Origin: CAXMST01 sp963700785
GTDB taxonomy: Bacteria > Actinomycetota > Thermoleophilia > Solirubrobacterales > 70-9
Assembly (NCBI GenBank): GCA_963700785.1
Contig: CAVOYZ010000027.1
Location: 1 to 24,342 of the forward strand
Length of the DNA: 24,342 bases
Reading direction: 5' to 3'
The stretch's first letter is position 1, and each line of letters begins with the position of its first letter. Positions 1 through 7,090 of this stretch are shown one piece after another. A model generated the notes under the pieces. The model was not told where the DNA came from. It was given only the letters and a program-made list of their open reading frames with translations, and made no database searches. The translations under genes and the position numbers were made by a program.

Positions 1-1
1 C

Positions 2-1714
2 TCCTCGGCGGGAGCCCGCGGCTGGATGCAGTTCATGCCGGCCACCTGGGAGGCCTACGGGGTCGACGCCAACCAAGACGGGCGCAAGGACCCCTACAAC
101 CCCGTCGACGCGATCTGCGGTGCCGCCCGCTACCTGAAGGCCTCCGGTGGCAGCGAAGACCTACGGCGCGCGATCTTCGCCTACAACCACGCCGACTGGT
201 ACGTCGACGAGGTCCTGCTCTACGCCCAGCAGTACGGCAAGCTGCCGAGCGCGGTGGTCGACTCGCTGACCGGCCTGACCGAGGGCGCGCACTTCCCGGT
301 CGCCGCCAAGGCCCGTTACGCGGACGACATCTCCGAGCGCGCCGCCGCCCGCCGCTCGAAGCCCCAGAAGGGGTCCGAGGGGAACGTCGCCGACGTGATC
401 AACGACTCGCCGACCCGACGCGGCATCGACATCTTCGCCAAGGAGGGCGCACCGCTGGTCGCCGTCAATGACGGAGTGATCCGCAAGATCGGCAAGAACG
501 ATCGGCTCGGTCGCTTCATCGTCCTCCGCGACGCCTACGGCAACGACTTCACCTACGCGAACGTCGGCTCGGTCGCCAAGGTGATCCCGACCCCCAAGGA
601 CCGCGAGCTCACCTCGGCGGACTTCAAGCTGGTCAGGCCGGGCGAGAAGAAGGGCGGGTCCTCAGCCGACGAGCCGATCGCCAAGCGCGGCCCGACCGAC
701 ACCGAGGATTCGCGCCAGCGGCTGTTCGCCCTGCCGGAGCGGAAGGCCAACCGCGAGCGGGCCGACCTGACCGGCCAGCTCGACGAGCTGCTCGGCGAGA
801 AGGTGCCCGGCTTCGAGACCTACAAGGCCTACTTCAGCGGCGTCGTCCAGTTCGACAGCAAGACGATGGACGCGCGCCCGATGCGCGAGGGATCGAAGGT
901 CGTCGCCGGAACCGTGATCGGCAAGGTCGGCGCCGAGACCGACGGCGTTGCCTCCCACGTCCACTTCGCGATCGAGCCCGCCGGGCGCGGCTCACGGAAG
1001 ATCGACCCGAAGCCGATCCTCGACGGTTGGAAGCTGCTCGAGGCGACGGCGATCTACCGGGCCGAGGGCAAGAACCCCTTCGACCAGCGGGCCTCGGTCG
1101 GGCAGATCCTCCTGATGTCGAAGGGCCAGCTGCAGCAGCGCGTCCTCAAGGACCCGCGGATCGAGCTCTACTCCTGTGGCCGCGACGACGTTCGCACCGG
1201 CCAGATCGACCGCCGCGTGATGGCCTCGCTGGAGTATCTGTCGACCCGCGGCTTCCGGCCGACCGTGACCTCACTGAAGTGCGGCCACAGCGTCTACACG
1301 ACGTCCGGCAACGTCTCGGCGCACTCGTCCGGCAACGCGGTCGACATCGCCGCGGTCAACGGCATCCCGATCCTCGGCAATCAGGGTCGTGGCTCGATCA
1401 CCGAGGCGGTGATCACCGACCTGCTCAAGCTCCAGGGCTCGATGGAGCCGGCGCAGATCATCTCGCTGATGGAGATGGGCGGCCCGACCTTCGCGATGGG
1501 CGACCACGCCGACCACATCCACCTCGGCTTCACGCCCGTCCTCGGTCCGGGCGAGAAGCCCGGCCGCTACTCGAGCCTGCTCGAGCCCGGCCAGTGGGAC
1601 AAGCTGCTCGACCGGATCGGCGACCTCGATCAGCCCGACGTGCCGATCAAGCCGTCGAGGTTCTCGCTGCCGACCAAGAACAAGCGCGCGAGCCAGGCCC
1701 ACGCGGGCGAGTAG
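2..1714 (+). CDS. Multidomain cell-wall hydrolase: transglycosylase + degenerate M23 + M15-like peptidase (5' partial)
   Basis: The reading frame is open from base 2, so the N-terminus lies outside the window. Residues are counted from the ATG at 26. The first ~75 residues match the end of an SLT-type lytic transglycosylase domain (GWMQFMPATWEAYG, then the AARYL and AYNH motifs), which cleaves peptidoglycan glycan strands. A peptidase M23 (LytM) domain follows, from about residue 115 to 340 and split by a charged insertion near 185-275. It keeps Asp135 and the HxH pair His311/His313, but the first zinc-ligand His of HxxxD is Arg131. From about 370 to 520 there is a D-Ala-D-Ala carboxypeptidase-like M15 domain, with His433 and Asp440 in SxHxxGxAxD and with His497/His499. 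The protein is probably secreted, acting in wall remodelling. The M23 part may be structural or regulatory, as in EnvC-type activators; that is inference. Domain assignments are by motif only. Confidence 0.85.
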   Translation, partial: SSAGARGWMQFMPATWEAYGVDANQDGRKDPYNPVDAICGAARYLKASGGSEDLRRAIFAYNHADWYVDEVLLYAQQYGKLPSAVVDSLTGLTEGAHFPVAAKARYADDISERAAARRSKPQKGSEGNVADVINDSPTRRGIDIFAKEGAPLVAVNDGVIRKIGKNDRLGRFIVLRDAYGNDFTYANVGSVAKVIPTPKDRELTSADFKLVRPGEKKGGSSADEPIAKRGPTDTEDSRQRLFALPERKANRERADLTGQLDELLGEKVPGFETYKAYFSGVVQFDSKTMDARPMREGSKVVAGTVIGKVGAETDGVASHVHFAIEPAGRGSRKIDPKPILDGWKLLEATAIYRAEGKNPFDQRASVGQILLMSKGQLQQRVLKDPRIELYSCGRDDVRTGQIDRRVMASLEYLSTRGFRPTVTSLKCGHSVYTTSGNVSAHSSGNAVDIAAVNGIPILGNQGRGSITEAVITDLLKLQGSMEPAQIISLMEMGGPTFAMGDHADHIHLGFTPVLGPGEKPGRYSSLLEPGQWDKLLDRIGDLDQPDVPIKPSRFSLPTKNKRASQAHAGE

Positions 1715-1725
1715 CCGCGGCCGCC

Positions 1726-1775
1726 CCGGCGGACCGCCGGTGGCTCACGGCGCGTCGCGCCGCTGCCCGCAGCGG
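1726..1775 (+). terminator. GC-rich hairpin cluster after the wall hydrolase
   Basis: Three short perfect inverted repeats lie end to end just after the stop at 1714: CCGGCGG/CCGCCGG at 1726-1740, CGGCGCG/CGCGCCG at 1748-1762, and CCGCTGC/GCAGCGG at 1760-1775. The last two overlap, so only one of them can form at a time. There is no T run. A terminator role is inferred from position. Confidence 0.4.
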
Positions 1776-1801
1776 AGCCGTTGATCTAGGCTCGGCGATC
1801 G

Positions 1802-2623
1802 ATGCCGCTTCTGCCCTTCGCACAGATCGACCTGCCCGGCACCCTGCCGCTGCCCGACGGTCGCTACGTGACGCGCCCCGAGGGTGAGCCGGACGCCGCG
1901 CCGGACGTGCTGGCGGTCCGCACCCTCGGTGCCGCCCGGGCGCGCTCGCGTCGCCGGCGGGGAAGGCCGGTCCCGCTCGAGGGCGAGCCCGGCGCGACGC
2001 CGCTGCAGCTGACGCGGGTGACGCTGGTCAAGGCGCGCCCGCTCGAGCACGAGGACGAAGCCGCGGACTGGCTCAGCGGGTCAGCTCCGACGAGCGGCTC
2101 GCGGAGCAGCTTCTGGCGGAGACGACCCGCACCGTCAACCGGGCGCTGCTCGCGCACCGGGTCGCCGCCCCAGACCCCTACGCGGCCGACATCCACTCCG
2201 CGCGCAGCATCGCGGTCCGCTTCGGCTACGGGACCGGCGAGGACGTCGCGGACGGGCGCTGGCGGGCCGCCGTCGAGCTGCCGGAGGCGCAGCGACGCGG
2301 CCTGCGGTCGGAGTTGATCGACAGCGTCGGCGCGCAGGAGCGCGTCGCGGCGGTACTCGGTGGCCGCGACTCGGTCGCCCCGTACGAGGTCCTGCTGGTC
2401 GAGGCCGAGCTGGCGGCGAGGGAGCAGCGGCCGGACCTCGCGGCGCTGACCCTGGCAGCGGCGCTGGAGTCGCTGGCCCGGGCCGGCGGCGATGTCGGTG
2501 CGGCCGCCGGGGCCGCCCGAGGAGCTTCAGGACCGCGCGCTCGGCGGTCGCGAGATCGACGAGCGGGCGCTCTCGGAGGCGCTGCGAGCGGCGCGGCGGG
2601 CGATCCGCTCGGGGCCGCGCTGA
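1802..2623 (+). pseudogene. Conserved hypothetical protein, interrupted by two compensating frameshifts
   Basis: No single frame covers this gene. The N-terminal ~90 residues (MPLLPFAQIDLPG... to ...DEAADWL) read in the frame of 1802. From about 2075 the coherent protein continues one base back (AQRVSSDERLAEQLL, VNRALLAHRVA, AVRFGYGTGEDVADGRW, VAPYEVLLVEAELAARE). At about 2500-2510 it returns to the first frame (PPEELQDRALGGREIDERAL) and ends with TGA at 2621-2623. Without the switches the first frame stops at 2315-2317. Joined, the product is about 273 residues, soluble, and rich in Ala, Arg and Glu. I do not recognise its family. The two indels cancel and the second falls at a GGGG run, so sequencing error is as likely as true decay. 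A TAGGCT hexamer lies 9 nt before the ATG. Confidence 0.6.
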
Positions 2624-2643
2624 CCGCGGCCGCGGGCCGACCG

Positions 2644-3402
2644 CTAGCCGAGCGCCGCGACGACCGCCGGCAGCTGCTCGGCCACATCGCCGCCGAGGCG
2701 GACCGTCGCCTCCGGTCGTAGGGCGTCGGGCCCTGGGTGACGATCGCCACCCGCCCGCCGGCCGGCGAGCGTCAGCTCCGGTAGGCCGGCGACCGGGACG
2801 ACCTCGAGCGAGGAGCCGACGCAGAGCATCAGATCGGCCCGCTCGGCGAGCTCGCGGGCGCGCTCGATCGCGGCCACCGGCAGCATCTCCCCGAAGAGGA
2901 CGACGTCGGGCTTGACCTTGCCCATGCAGCTGCTGCAGGTGGCGACCCCGTCGGACTCGAACAGCGCCTCGACCTGCTCCAGCTGCCAGGAGGCGCCGCA
3001 GGTCGTGCACGACGAGGTCTCGATCGAGCCGTGCACCTCGATCACCTCGCGGCTGCCGGCGCGGCGATGGAGCATGTCGATGTTCTGGGTGATCACCGCG
3101 TCCAGCTTGCCCCGGACCTCGAGCTCGACCAGAGCCTGATGGGCGGGATTCGGGCGCTTGTCGCCGAGCTCCTGGAACCGCGGCCGGTAGAACTCCCAGA
3201 AGCCCCTGGTGTCCCTGTGGAAGGCGTCGATCGTCGCCACCTTCATCGGGTCGACCTCGGTCCAGATCCCCTTGCCGGGGGTGCGGAAGTCCGGAATTCC
3301 AGACGGCACCGAGATCCCGGCCCCGGTCAGCGCCACGATCCGCTCGGCCGAGCGGATCAACCCCGCCAGTCGCTCGATCGCCTCGGTGTCGCTGATCGCC
3401 AC
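2644..3402 (-). CDS. NAD-dependent protein deacylase, sirtuin (SIR2) family
   Basis: Sirtuins remove acyl groups from lysines using NAD+, giving O-acyl-ADP-ribose and nicotinamide. The 252-residue protein has the NAD site GAGISVPSGIPDFR (residues 27-40), TQNID (105-109), the catalytic His124 in VHGS, zinc cysteines at 132/135 and 156/159, and CVGSSLEVVPVAGLP (194-208). The start is GTG. Residues ~218-230 (GDRHPGPDALRP) do not fit the family. One frame over, the same DNA reads AIVTQGPTPYDRR, which resembles the usual strand and loop at this point. Two cancelling indels near 2750 and 2720 would explain this. It lies 77 bp downstream of the fused beta-oxidation gene on the same strand, so it may be cotranscribed and control acyl-lysine marks on metabolic enzymes (inference). 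Confidence 0.88.
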   Translation of the reverse strand: MAISDTEAIERLAGLIRSAERIVALTGAGISVPSGIPDFRTPGKGIWTEVDPMKVATIDAFHRDTRGFWEFYRPRFQELGDKRPNPAHQALVELEVRGKLDAVITQNIDMLHRRAGSREVIEVHGSIETSSCTTCGASWQLEQVEALFESDGVATCSSCMGKVKPDVVLFGEMLPVAAIERARELAERADLMLCVGSSLEVVPVAGLPELTLAGRRAGGDRHPGPDALRPEATVRLGGDVAEQLPAVVAALG

Positions 3403-3479
3403 GGCTTAGGCAGCGGCCGGCGCCGAGCGCACAGTTACCCACATATGACGTGGCAAACGGTGCGCTCGTCGCCGGCCCC

Positions 3480-5480
3480 CTACTTGCCGCTCCACTTCGG
3501 CGTTCGCTTGCCGAGGAAGGCGGCGATGCCCTCCTTCGCGTCGGCGGAGAAGAACGCGGCGGCGAAGCCGGCCTTCTCGGCCGTGATCCCCTCGTCGAGG
3601 TCGCCCTTGTGGGAGACGCGCTTGATCTCTCGCACCGCGACCGGGGCCTGGCCGGCGAGCTTCCGTGCGAAGCCGACCGCCGTGTCGAACAGCTCCTGGT
3701 CGGGGACGAGATGGTTGACGAGCCCGTACTCGTAGGCCTCGCCGGCGGTGATCGCATCGCCGACCAGGTTCATCTCGAGCGCCTTCTGCGGGCCGACCAG
3801 GCGGGGCAGCCGCTGGGTGCCGCCGAACCCGGGGATGATCCCGAGGTTGACCTCGGGCTGGCCGAAGACCGCCGACTCGGCGGCGATCCTGATGTCGCAG
3901 GCCATCGCCAGCTCGCAGCCACCGCCGAAGGCGAGCGAGTTGACGGCGGCGATCGTGACGATGTTCTCGCTGCCGAGCTCGCGCAGCAGCGCGTGCCCGT
4001 CGTCGATCAGCCGCCTGCCGCCCGCCTCGTCCATCTGGGTGAACGCCTTGATGTCGGCCCCGGCCGAGTAGACCAGCGGGATCGAGGAAGCGATCACCAG
4101 GGCACGCACCTCGCCGTCGGACTTGAGCCTCTCCCAGACCGTCCTCAGGTCGGCGAGAACCTGCGGGCTGATCGCATTCATCGGCAGGTTCGCAAGCCAG
4201 GCGATCGCGACGTCGCCACGCGTCTCGAGCTTGATCGTCTCGGTCTGATCGCCGTCGTCGGGCTGCGGGTAGGCGTAGAAGCCCTGCCCCGAGGCGAGGC
4301 CGAGCCGGCCCTGGGCCACGAGGCGCCTCAGCACCCGCGGAACCGTGAACCGGTCCGGGTAGCGTTCCGCCAGGTTCTCGATCTTCTCGAGCACCTTGTC
4401 GAGCCCCTCGATGTCCGCCTTCCAGAACGGCGGGAACAGCCCCCGGCGGGGGTCGAGCCCGGCGCCGGCCATCATTCCGAGATCGATCTCGCGGACCGTG
4501 CTGACGCCCTCCTCGAGAATCAGGCAGGCCTCGATCAGGGCCTTCAGCGAGAACATCTCGACCAGCTCGTCGACGTTCGGCTCCGCGTCGCCGGCGAGCG
4601 TCGGCTCGCCGTCCTTGTAGACGCCCTCGCCGCCGGTCTTGACGCCGAGCTTGCCCTCCGAGACGAGCTCCTGCATGCCGCCGTGGACGTAGAAGCGGTC
4701 GCCGTAGGAGTCGCGGAGATGCTCCGCCACGTGCATCACGGTGTCGAGGCCGAGGAAGTCGGTGAGGATGAACGGGCCCATCGGCGCTGCGTTCGCGGCG
4801 GCGATGCCCTCGTCGATCGCCTTGACCGAGAGCCCGCCGGCCTCCTGCTCGCGCCAGACTTCGGCGACCGAGGAGTTGAGGATCCGGTTGACGACGAAGC
4901 CGGGGACCTCCTCGCAGACGATCGGCTGCTTCTTGATCGCCTGAGCGAAGTTGAGCGCGGTCGTGACCGTCGCCTGAGAGGTCTCGTCTCCCCGGACCAG
5001 CTCGAGCAGTGGCATCACCGAGGCCGGGTAGAAGAAGTGGAAGCCGATCACCTTGTCCGGGCGCTGCGTCGCCTCGGCCATCTCGGTGATCGAGAGCGAC
5101 GACGTGTTCGAGCTCAGCACCGCGTGGCCGGGCGTCACCTCGTCGAGCTCGGCGAAGACCTGCTGCTTGATCTCCATCCGCTCCGGCGCGGCCTCGATCA
5201 CGAAGTCGACGTCGCCGAAGTCGGCGTAGTCGGTCGTGCCCTTGATCCGGCCCAGCACCTCCTCGAGCCGGGCGTCAGCCTGCTCGGCGGTCAGCTTCTC
5301 CTTCGAGACGAGCTTGTCGAGCTGGCCCTTGGTCACCTCGCGGGCCTTCTCGAGGCCGTGGTCGACGAACTCGCGGTCGATGTCCTTGAGGACCACGTCG
5401 ATATCTGCGGCGGCGATCGCCTGCGCGATCTCCCCGCCCATCGTTCCGGCCCCGACTACTGCCGCTTTGAAGACGAACAT
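3480..5480 (-). CDS. Bifunctional 3-hydroxyacyl-CoA dehydrogenase / enoyl-CoA hydratase
   Basis: This fused enzyme would perform two consecutive beta-oxidation steps: hydration of enoyl-CoA and NAD-dependent oxidation of the 3-hydroxyacyl-CoA. The 666-residue protein starts with a Rossmann motif (VVGAGTMGGEIAQ, residues 8-20), then has SSNTSSLSI, the HAD catalytic His in IGFHFFYPA (~145) and the C-domain signature VPGFVVNRIL. A second HAD C-domain-like stretch covers ~300-390. The crotonase domain runs from ~405 to the end, with YSAGADIKAF and both acid residues, in GGGCELAM and in GQPEVNLGIIPGFGGTQRL. The dehydrogenase comes first, the reverse of E. coli FadB and the same order as in archaeal fusions. 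An SD-like GGAGGG is close before the ATG. A near-palindromic operator overlaps its probable promoter. Confidence 0.93.
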   Translation of the reverse strand: MFVFKAAVVGAGTMGGEIAQAIAAADIDVVLKDIDREFVDHGLEKAREVTKGQLDKLVSKEKLTAEQADARLEEVLGRIKGTTDYADFGDVDFVIEAAPERMEIKQQVFAELDEVTPGHAVLSSNTSSLSITEMAEATQRPDKVIGFHFFYPASVMPLLELVRGDETSQATVTTALNFAQAIKKQPIVCEEVPGFVVNRILNSSVAEVWREQEAGGLSVKAIDEGIAAANAAPMGPFILTDFLGLDTVMHVAEHLRDSYGDRFYVHGGMQELVSEGKLGVKTGGEGVYKDGEPTLAGDAEPNVDELVEMFSLKALIEACLILEEGVSTVREIDLGMMAGAGLDPRRGLFPPFWKADIEGLDKVLEKIENLAERYPDRFTVPRVLRRLVAQGRLGLASGQGFYAYPQPDDGDQTETIKLETRGDVAIAWLANLPMNAISPQVLADLRTVWERLKSDGEVRALVIASSIPLVYSAGADIKAFTQMDEAGGRRLIDDGHALLRELGSENIVTIAAVNSLAFGGGCELAMACDIRIAAESAVFGQPEVNLGIIPGFGGTQRLPRLVGPQKALEMNLVGDAITAGEAYEYGLVNHLVPDQELFDTAVGFARKLAGQAPVAVREIKRVSHKGDLDEGITAEKAGFAAAFFSADAKEGIAAFLGKRTPKWSGK

Positions 5481-5513
5481 ATCCCTCCGATCATGAGACT
5501 TGAAGCGGGTCGG

Positions 5514-5541
5514 AGGCTACTAGCTGACTGACCAGTCAGTC
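5514..5541 (-). promoter_or_regulatory. Promoter with near-palindromic operator (site 1) upstream of the HAD/ECH gene
   Basis: On the plus strand, CTGACTGACCAGTCAG at 5524-5539 is a 16-bp inverted repeat broken only at its central pair. Read on the gene strand, a TAGCCT hexamer (5514-5519) lies just downstream, giving a ~33-nt leader with an SD. The operator therefore covers the -35/spacer zone, as expected for TetR-type repression. The core TGACTGGTCAGTCA recurs exactly at 10390-10403 upstream of the acyl-CoA dehydrogenase. The end of the SRPBCC gene overlaps the operator. Confidence 0.6.
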
Positions 5542-6012
5542 GGGGGGCCGGGCGCCGGCCCGGGTCGCCGCCTCGGCCCGCAGCCCGGCGAGTGTTCGCC
5601 GCAGCGAGTCCCGCATCTGTGAGCGAATGAAGAAGCGATCGGTGAGCGCGGCGAGCGGCCCGCCGTCGTGCAGCGCGTAGCGCTGCGTCTGGGTGATACG
5701 GGTCCGGCGCTGCTCGGCGCCCGCGGGCACCATCTCGAACCGCGTCTCCAGCTCCCCGGCCGAGCCGGGGTCACTGTAGGAGACCAGATGCAGCCGGCGC
5801 GGATCGTGTGCGAGCACCCGCTCGCTGACCCTGCCGCGTCCGGCCGAGGTCGATTCCCAGACCAGCGTGCCGCCAACCTCCGGGTAGCCGTCACTCGCCG
5901 CCACGCGGGCGAAGCCGTCGACCCAGGCGCGCCACCTGTTCGGATCGAAGTAGAGCTCCCAGACCTCGGCCAGCGGAGCCTCGATCTCGACCTCTCCGCC
6001 GACCTCTGACAT
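5536..6012 (-). CDS. SRPBCC (START/polyketide cyclase-like) family protein
   Basis: The 158-residue product starts MSEVGGEVEIEAPLAEVWELYFDPNRWRAWVDGFARV, the usual N-terminal strand and helix of SRPBCC proteins, which fold around a hydrophobic ligand cavity. A beta-rich middle follows (GGTLVWEST, VSERVLAHDPRRLHLVSYSD, ETRFEMVPAG, RTRITQTQRY), then the long C-terminal helix (DSLRRTLAGLRAEAATRAG). I took the ATG at 6012 because it overlaps the stop of the upstream PadR gene by one base (TGATG), which points to translational coupling. A longer open frame to 6162 is just an out-of-frame reading of PadR. The ligand is unknown. Its gene end overlaps operator site 1. Confidence 0.82.
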   Translation of the reverse strand: MSEVGGEVEIEAPLAEVWELYFDPNRWRAWVDGFARVAASDGYPEVGGTLVWESTSAGRGRVSERVLAHDPRRLHLVSYSDPGSAGELETRFEMVPAGAEQRRTRITQTQRYALHDGGPLAALTDRFFIRSQMRDSLRRTLAGLRAEAATRAGARPPD

Positions 6013-6467
6013 CAGTCGTAGATCTCGCGCTTGATCAGACGGATCGTCTGCTCCATCGTCTCCAGGAACGGCTCCAGCTCGGCCCTCAAGCGCTCGTACT
6101 CGTCGCGGCCCGAGTCGGTGATCGAGTAGAAGCGACGGGTGCGCTTGTCGGGGTGCTCCCACTGGCCCTCGATCTTGCCGTCGGCCTCGAGCTGGCGGAG
6201 CAGCGGGTACATCGTGTTCGGGTTGACCGACATCACCCCACCGGTGATCTCCTCGATCTCCTCGATCAGGCGGTTGCCATAGGCAGGCTCACGCTGGATC
6301 AGATGCAGGACCAGCAGCGGAAAGACGTCACGGCGCCGTAGCTCGCCGCCGAAAACGTCCGAGGCCCTGCCCGCCGGCCGCCGCCGGGCTCCGGCGCGAG
6401 GGCGCTCCGCCACGCGCGCCGCCTCCGCGGCCGCCTCGGCGACGGGCTTTGATCGCCGTTGCGCCAT
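6012..6467 (-). CDS. PadR-family transcriptional regulator
   Basis: This 151-residue protein has an N-terminal basic Ala/Arg-rich tail (~1-40), then the PadR winged helix: LRRRDVFPLLVLHLIQREPAYGNRLIEEIEEIT, VNPNTMYPLLRQLEADGKIEG and the wing RRFYSITDSGRDEYERL. A short C-terminal helix for dimerisation follows (EPFLETMEQTIRLIKREIYD). PadR proteins are mostly repressors that respond to small hydrophobic compounds. I chose ATG 6467 (MAQRRSKPVAE) over 6551 because homology begins later and the longer version reaches into the divergent promoter region. It is coupled to the SRPBCC gene downstream and divergent from another SRPBCC gene at 6579, so both may be targets (inference). Confidence 0.88.
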   Translation of the reverse strand: MAQRRSKPVAEAAAEAARVAERPRAGARRRPAGRASDVFGGELRRRDVFPLLVLHLIQREPAYGNRLIEEIEEITGGVMSVNPNTMYPLLRQLEADGKIEGQWEHPDKRTRRFYSITDSGRDEYERLRAELEPFLETMEQTIRLIKREIYD

Positions 6468-6507
6468 CCTGAACCTTATGCCTTGGCGGAGCCGCCCAAT
6501 CGCGCCC

Positions 6508-6557
6508 TTGACCGCGACGAAGGCGATGTGAGATCTTCGAGGCGGAATCATCGCCGG
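6508..6557 (+). promoter_or_regulatory. Possible promoter and inverted repeat between PadR and SRPBCC genes
   Basis: TTGACC (6508-6513) and AGATCT (6531-6536) are 17 bp apart, a possible sigma70-type promoter for the gene at 6579. A perfect 7-bp inverted repeat, GGCGATG and CATCGCC, brackets the -10 position with 20 bp between the arms. It is a candidate operator for the divergent PadR protein. Both elements are weak on their own. Confidence 0.35.
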
Positions 6558-6578
6558 GCCGAGCGAGAAGGAGGCGGA

Positions 6579-7031
6579 GTGGCACAGCGGTTCTCAGCCG
6601 AGATCTGGGCCGACTGGGCGCAGACCAGGATCTTCGATTTCCTCGCCGACTTCCGCAACCTGCCGCAGTGGCACCCGACCGTCGAGGAGGCGGAGCTGCT
6701 GACGATGGACCCCTACGTCCGCAACGCCCGGCACCTGGTGCGGGGACGAATCGCGGGTCGAAGGATCGAGGCCGAGATCGTCACCACCGAGCTCGAGCGG
6801 CCTCGACTCCTGGTCGCGACCGCGGCCAACGCCGCCGCCCAGACGACCGACCGCTTCGACCTCAGCCCGGCCGAGGGCGGCAAGGTGTCGCTGACCTATC
6901 GGACCGAGCTTCAGCTGAACGCTCCCCTGCGGGTGATCGGGCCGTTGATGGTGCCGGCGCTGACCAGCGCCTGGGGGGCCGCCGCGGCGGGGCTGGAGCG
7001 GATCATGAACGACGCCCCCGACTTGGACTGA
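6579..7031 (+). CDS. SRPBCC family protein (polyketide cyclase/dehydrase-like)
   Basis: The 150-residue product starts VAQRFSAEIWADWAQTRIFDFLADFRNLPQWHPTVEEAELL, a clear SRPBCC opening. Further strands follow (ARHLVRGRIAGRRIEAEIVTTELERPRLLVATAAN, TDRFDLSPAEGGKVSLTYRTEL) and a C-terminal helix (MVPALTSAWGAAAAGLERIMNDA). The start is GTG 6579: AAGGAGG at 6568-6574 is correctly spaced, and the longer frame from 6459 runs through the divergent promoter region. It shares fold but little sequence with the SRPBCC protein at 5536-6012. With PadR in between, the three genes form one small locus. The ligand is not predictable from sequence. Confidence 0.82.
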   Translation: MAQRFSAEIWADWAQTRIFDFLADFRNLPQWHPTVEEAELLTMDPYVRNARHLVRGRIAGRRIEAEIVTTELERPRLLVATAANAAAQTTDRFDLSPAEGGKVSLTYRTELQLNAPLRVIGPLMVPALTSAWGAAAAGLERIMNDAPDLD

Positions 7032-7090
7032 CGTCTAGGCGGCGCCCGCGGTCGGGGCCAGGGGTTAAGGGGATCGGCGGCTCAACCGAT

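Noticed and set aside
1027..1887. Plus-strand frame overlapping the wall hydrolase
   Set aside because: It is an out-of-frame reading of the M15-like region, with an Arg/Pro/Asp-rich shadow composition.
2070..2510. Programmed ribosomal frameshifting in the gene at 1802
   Set aside because: There is no slippery heptamer at the first point, and two opposite shifts within one gene are not known programmed behaviour. Indels are simpler.
3403..3479. Imperfect inverted repeat CCACGTCATATGTGG near 3440 before the sirtuin gene
   Set aside because: The arms mismatch around the centre and I could not place a matching promoter, so it is too weak to annotate.
2135..3757. Minus-strand open frame of 540 codons across the sirtuin
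   Set aside because: It runs out of frame through the sirtuin and HAD/ECH genes, is Arg/Pro-rich, and has no recognisable domain, unlike the sirtuin frame.
3450..5531. Plus-strand open frame of 693 codons opposite the HAD/ECH gene
   Set aside because: It is the antisense of a gene with complete, well-known motifs. Its composition is Leu/Asp/Arg-rich without domains, typical of a shadow frame in GC-rich DNA.
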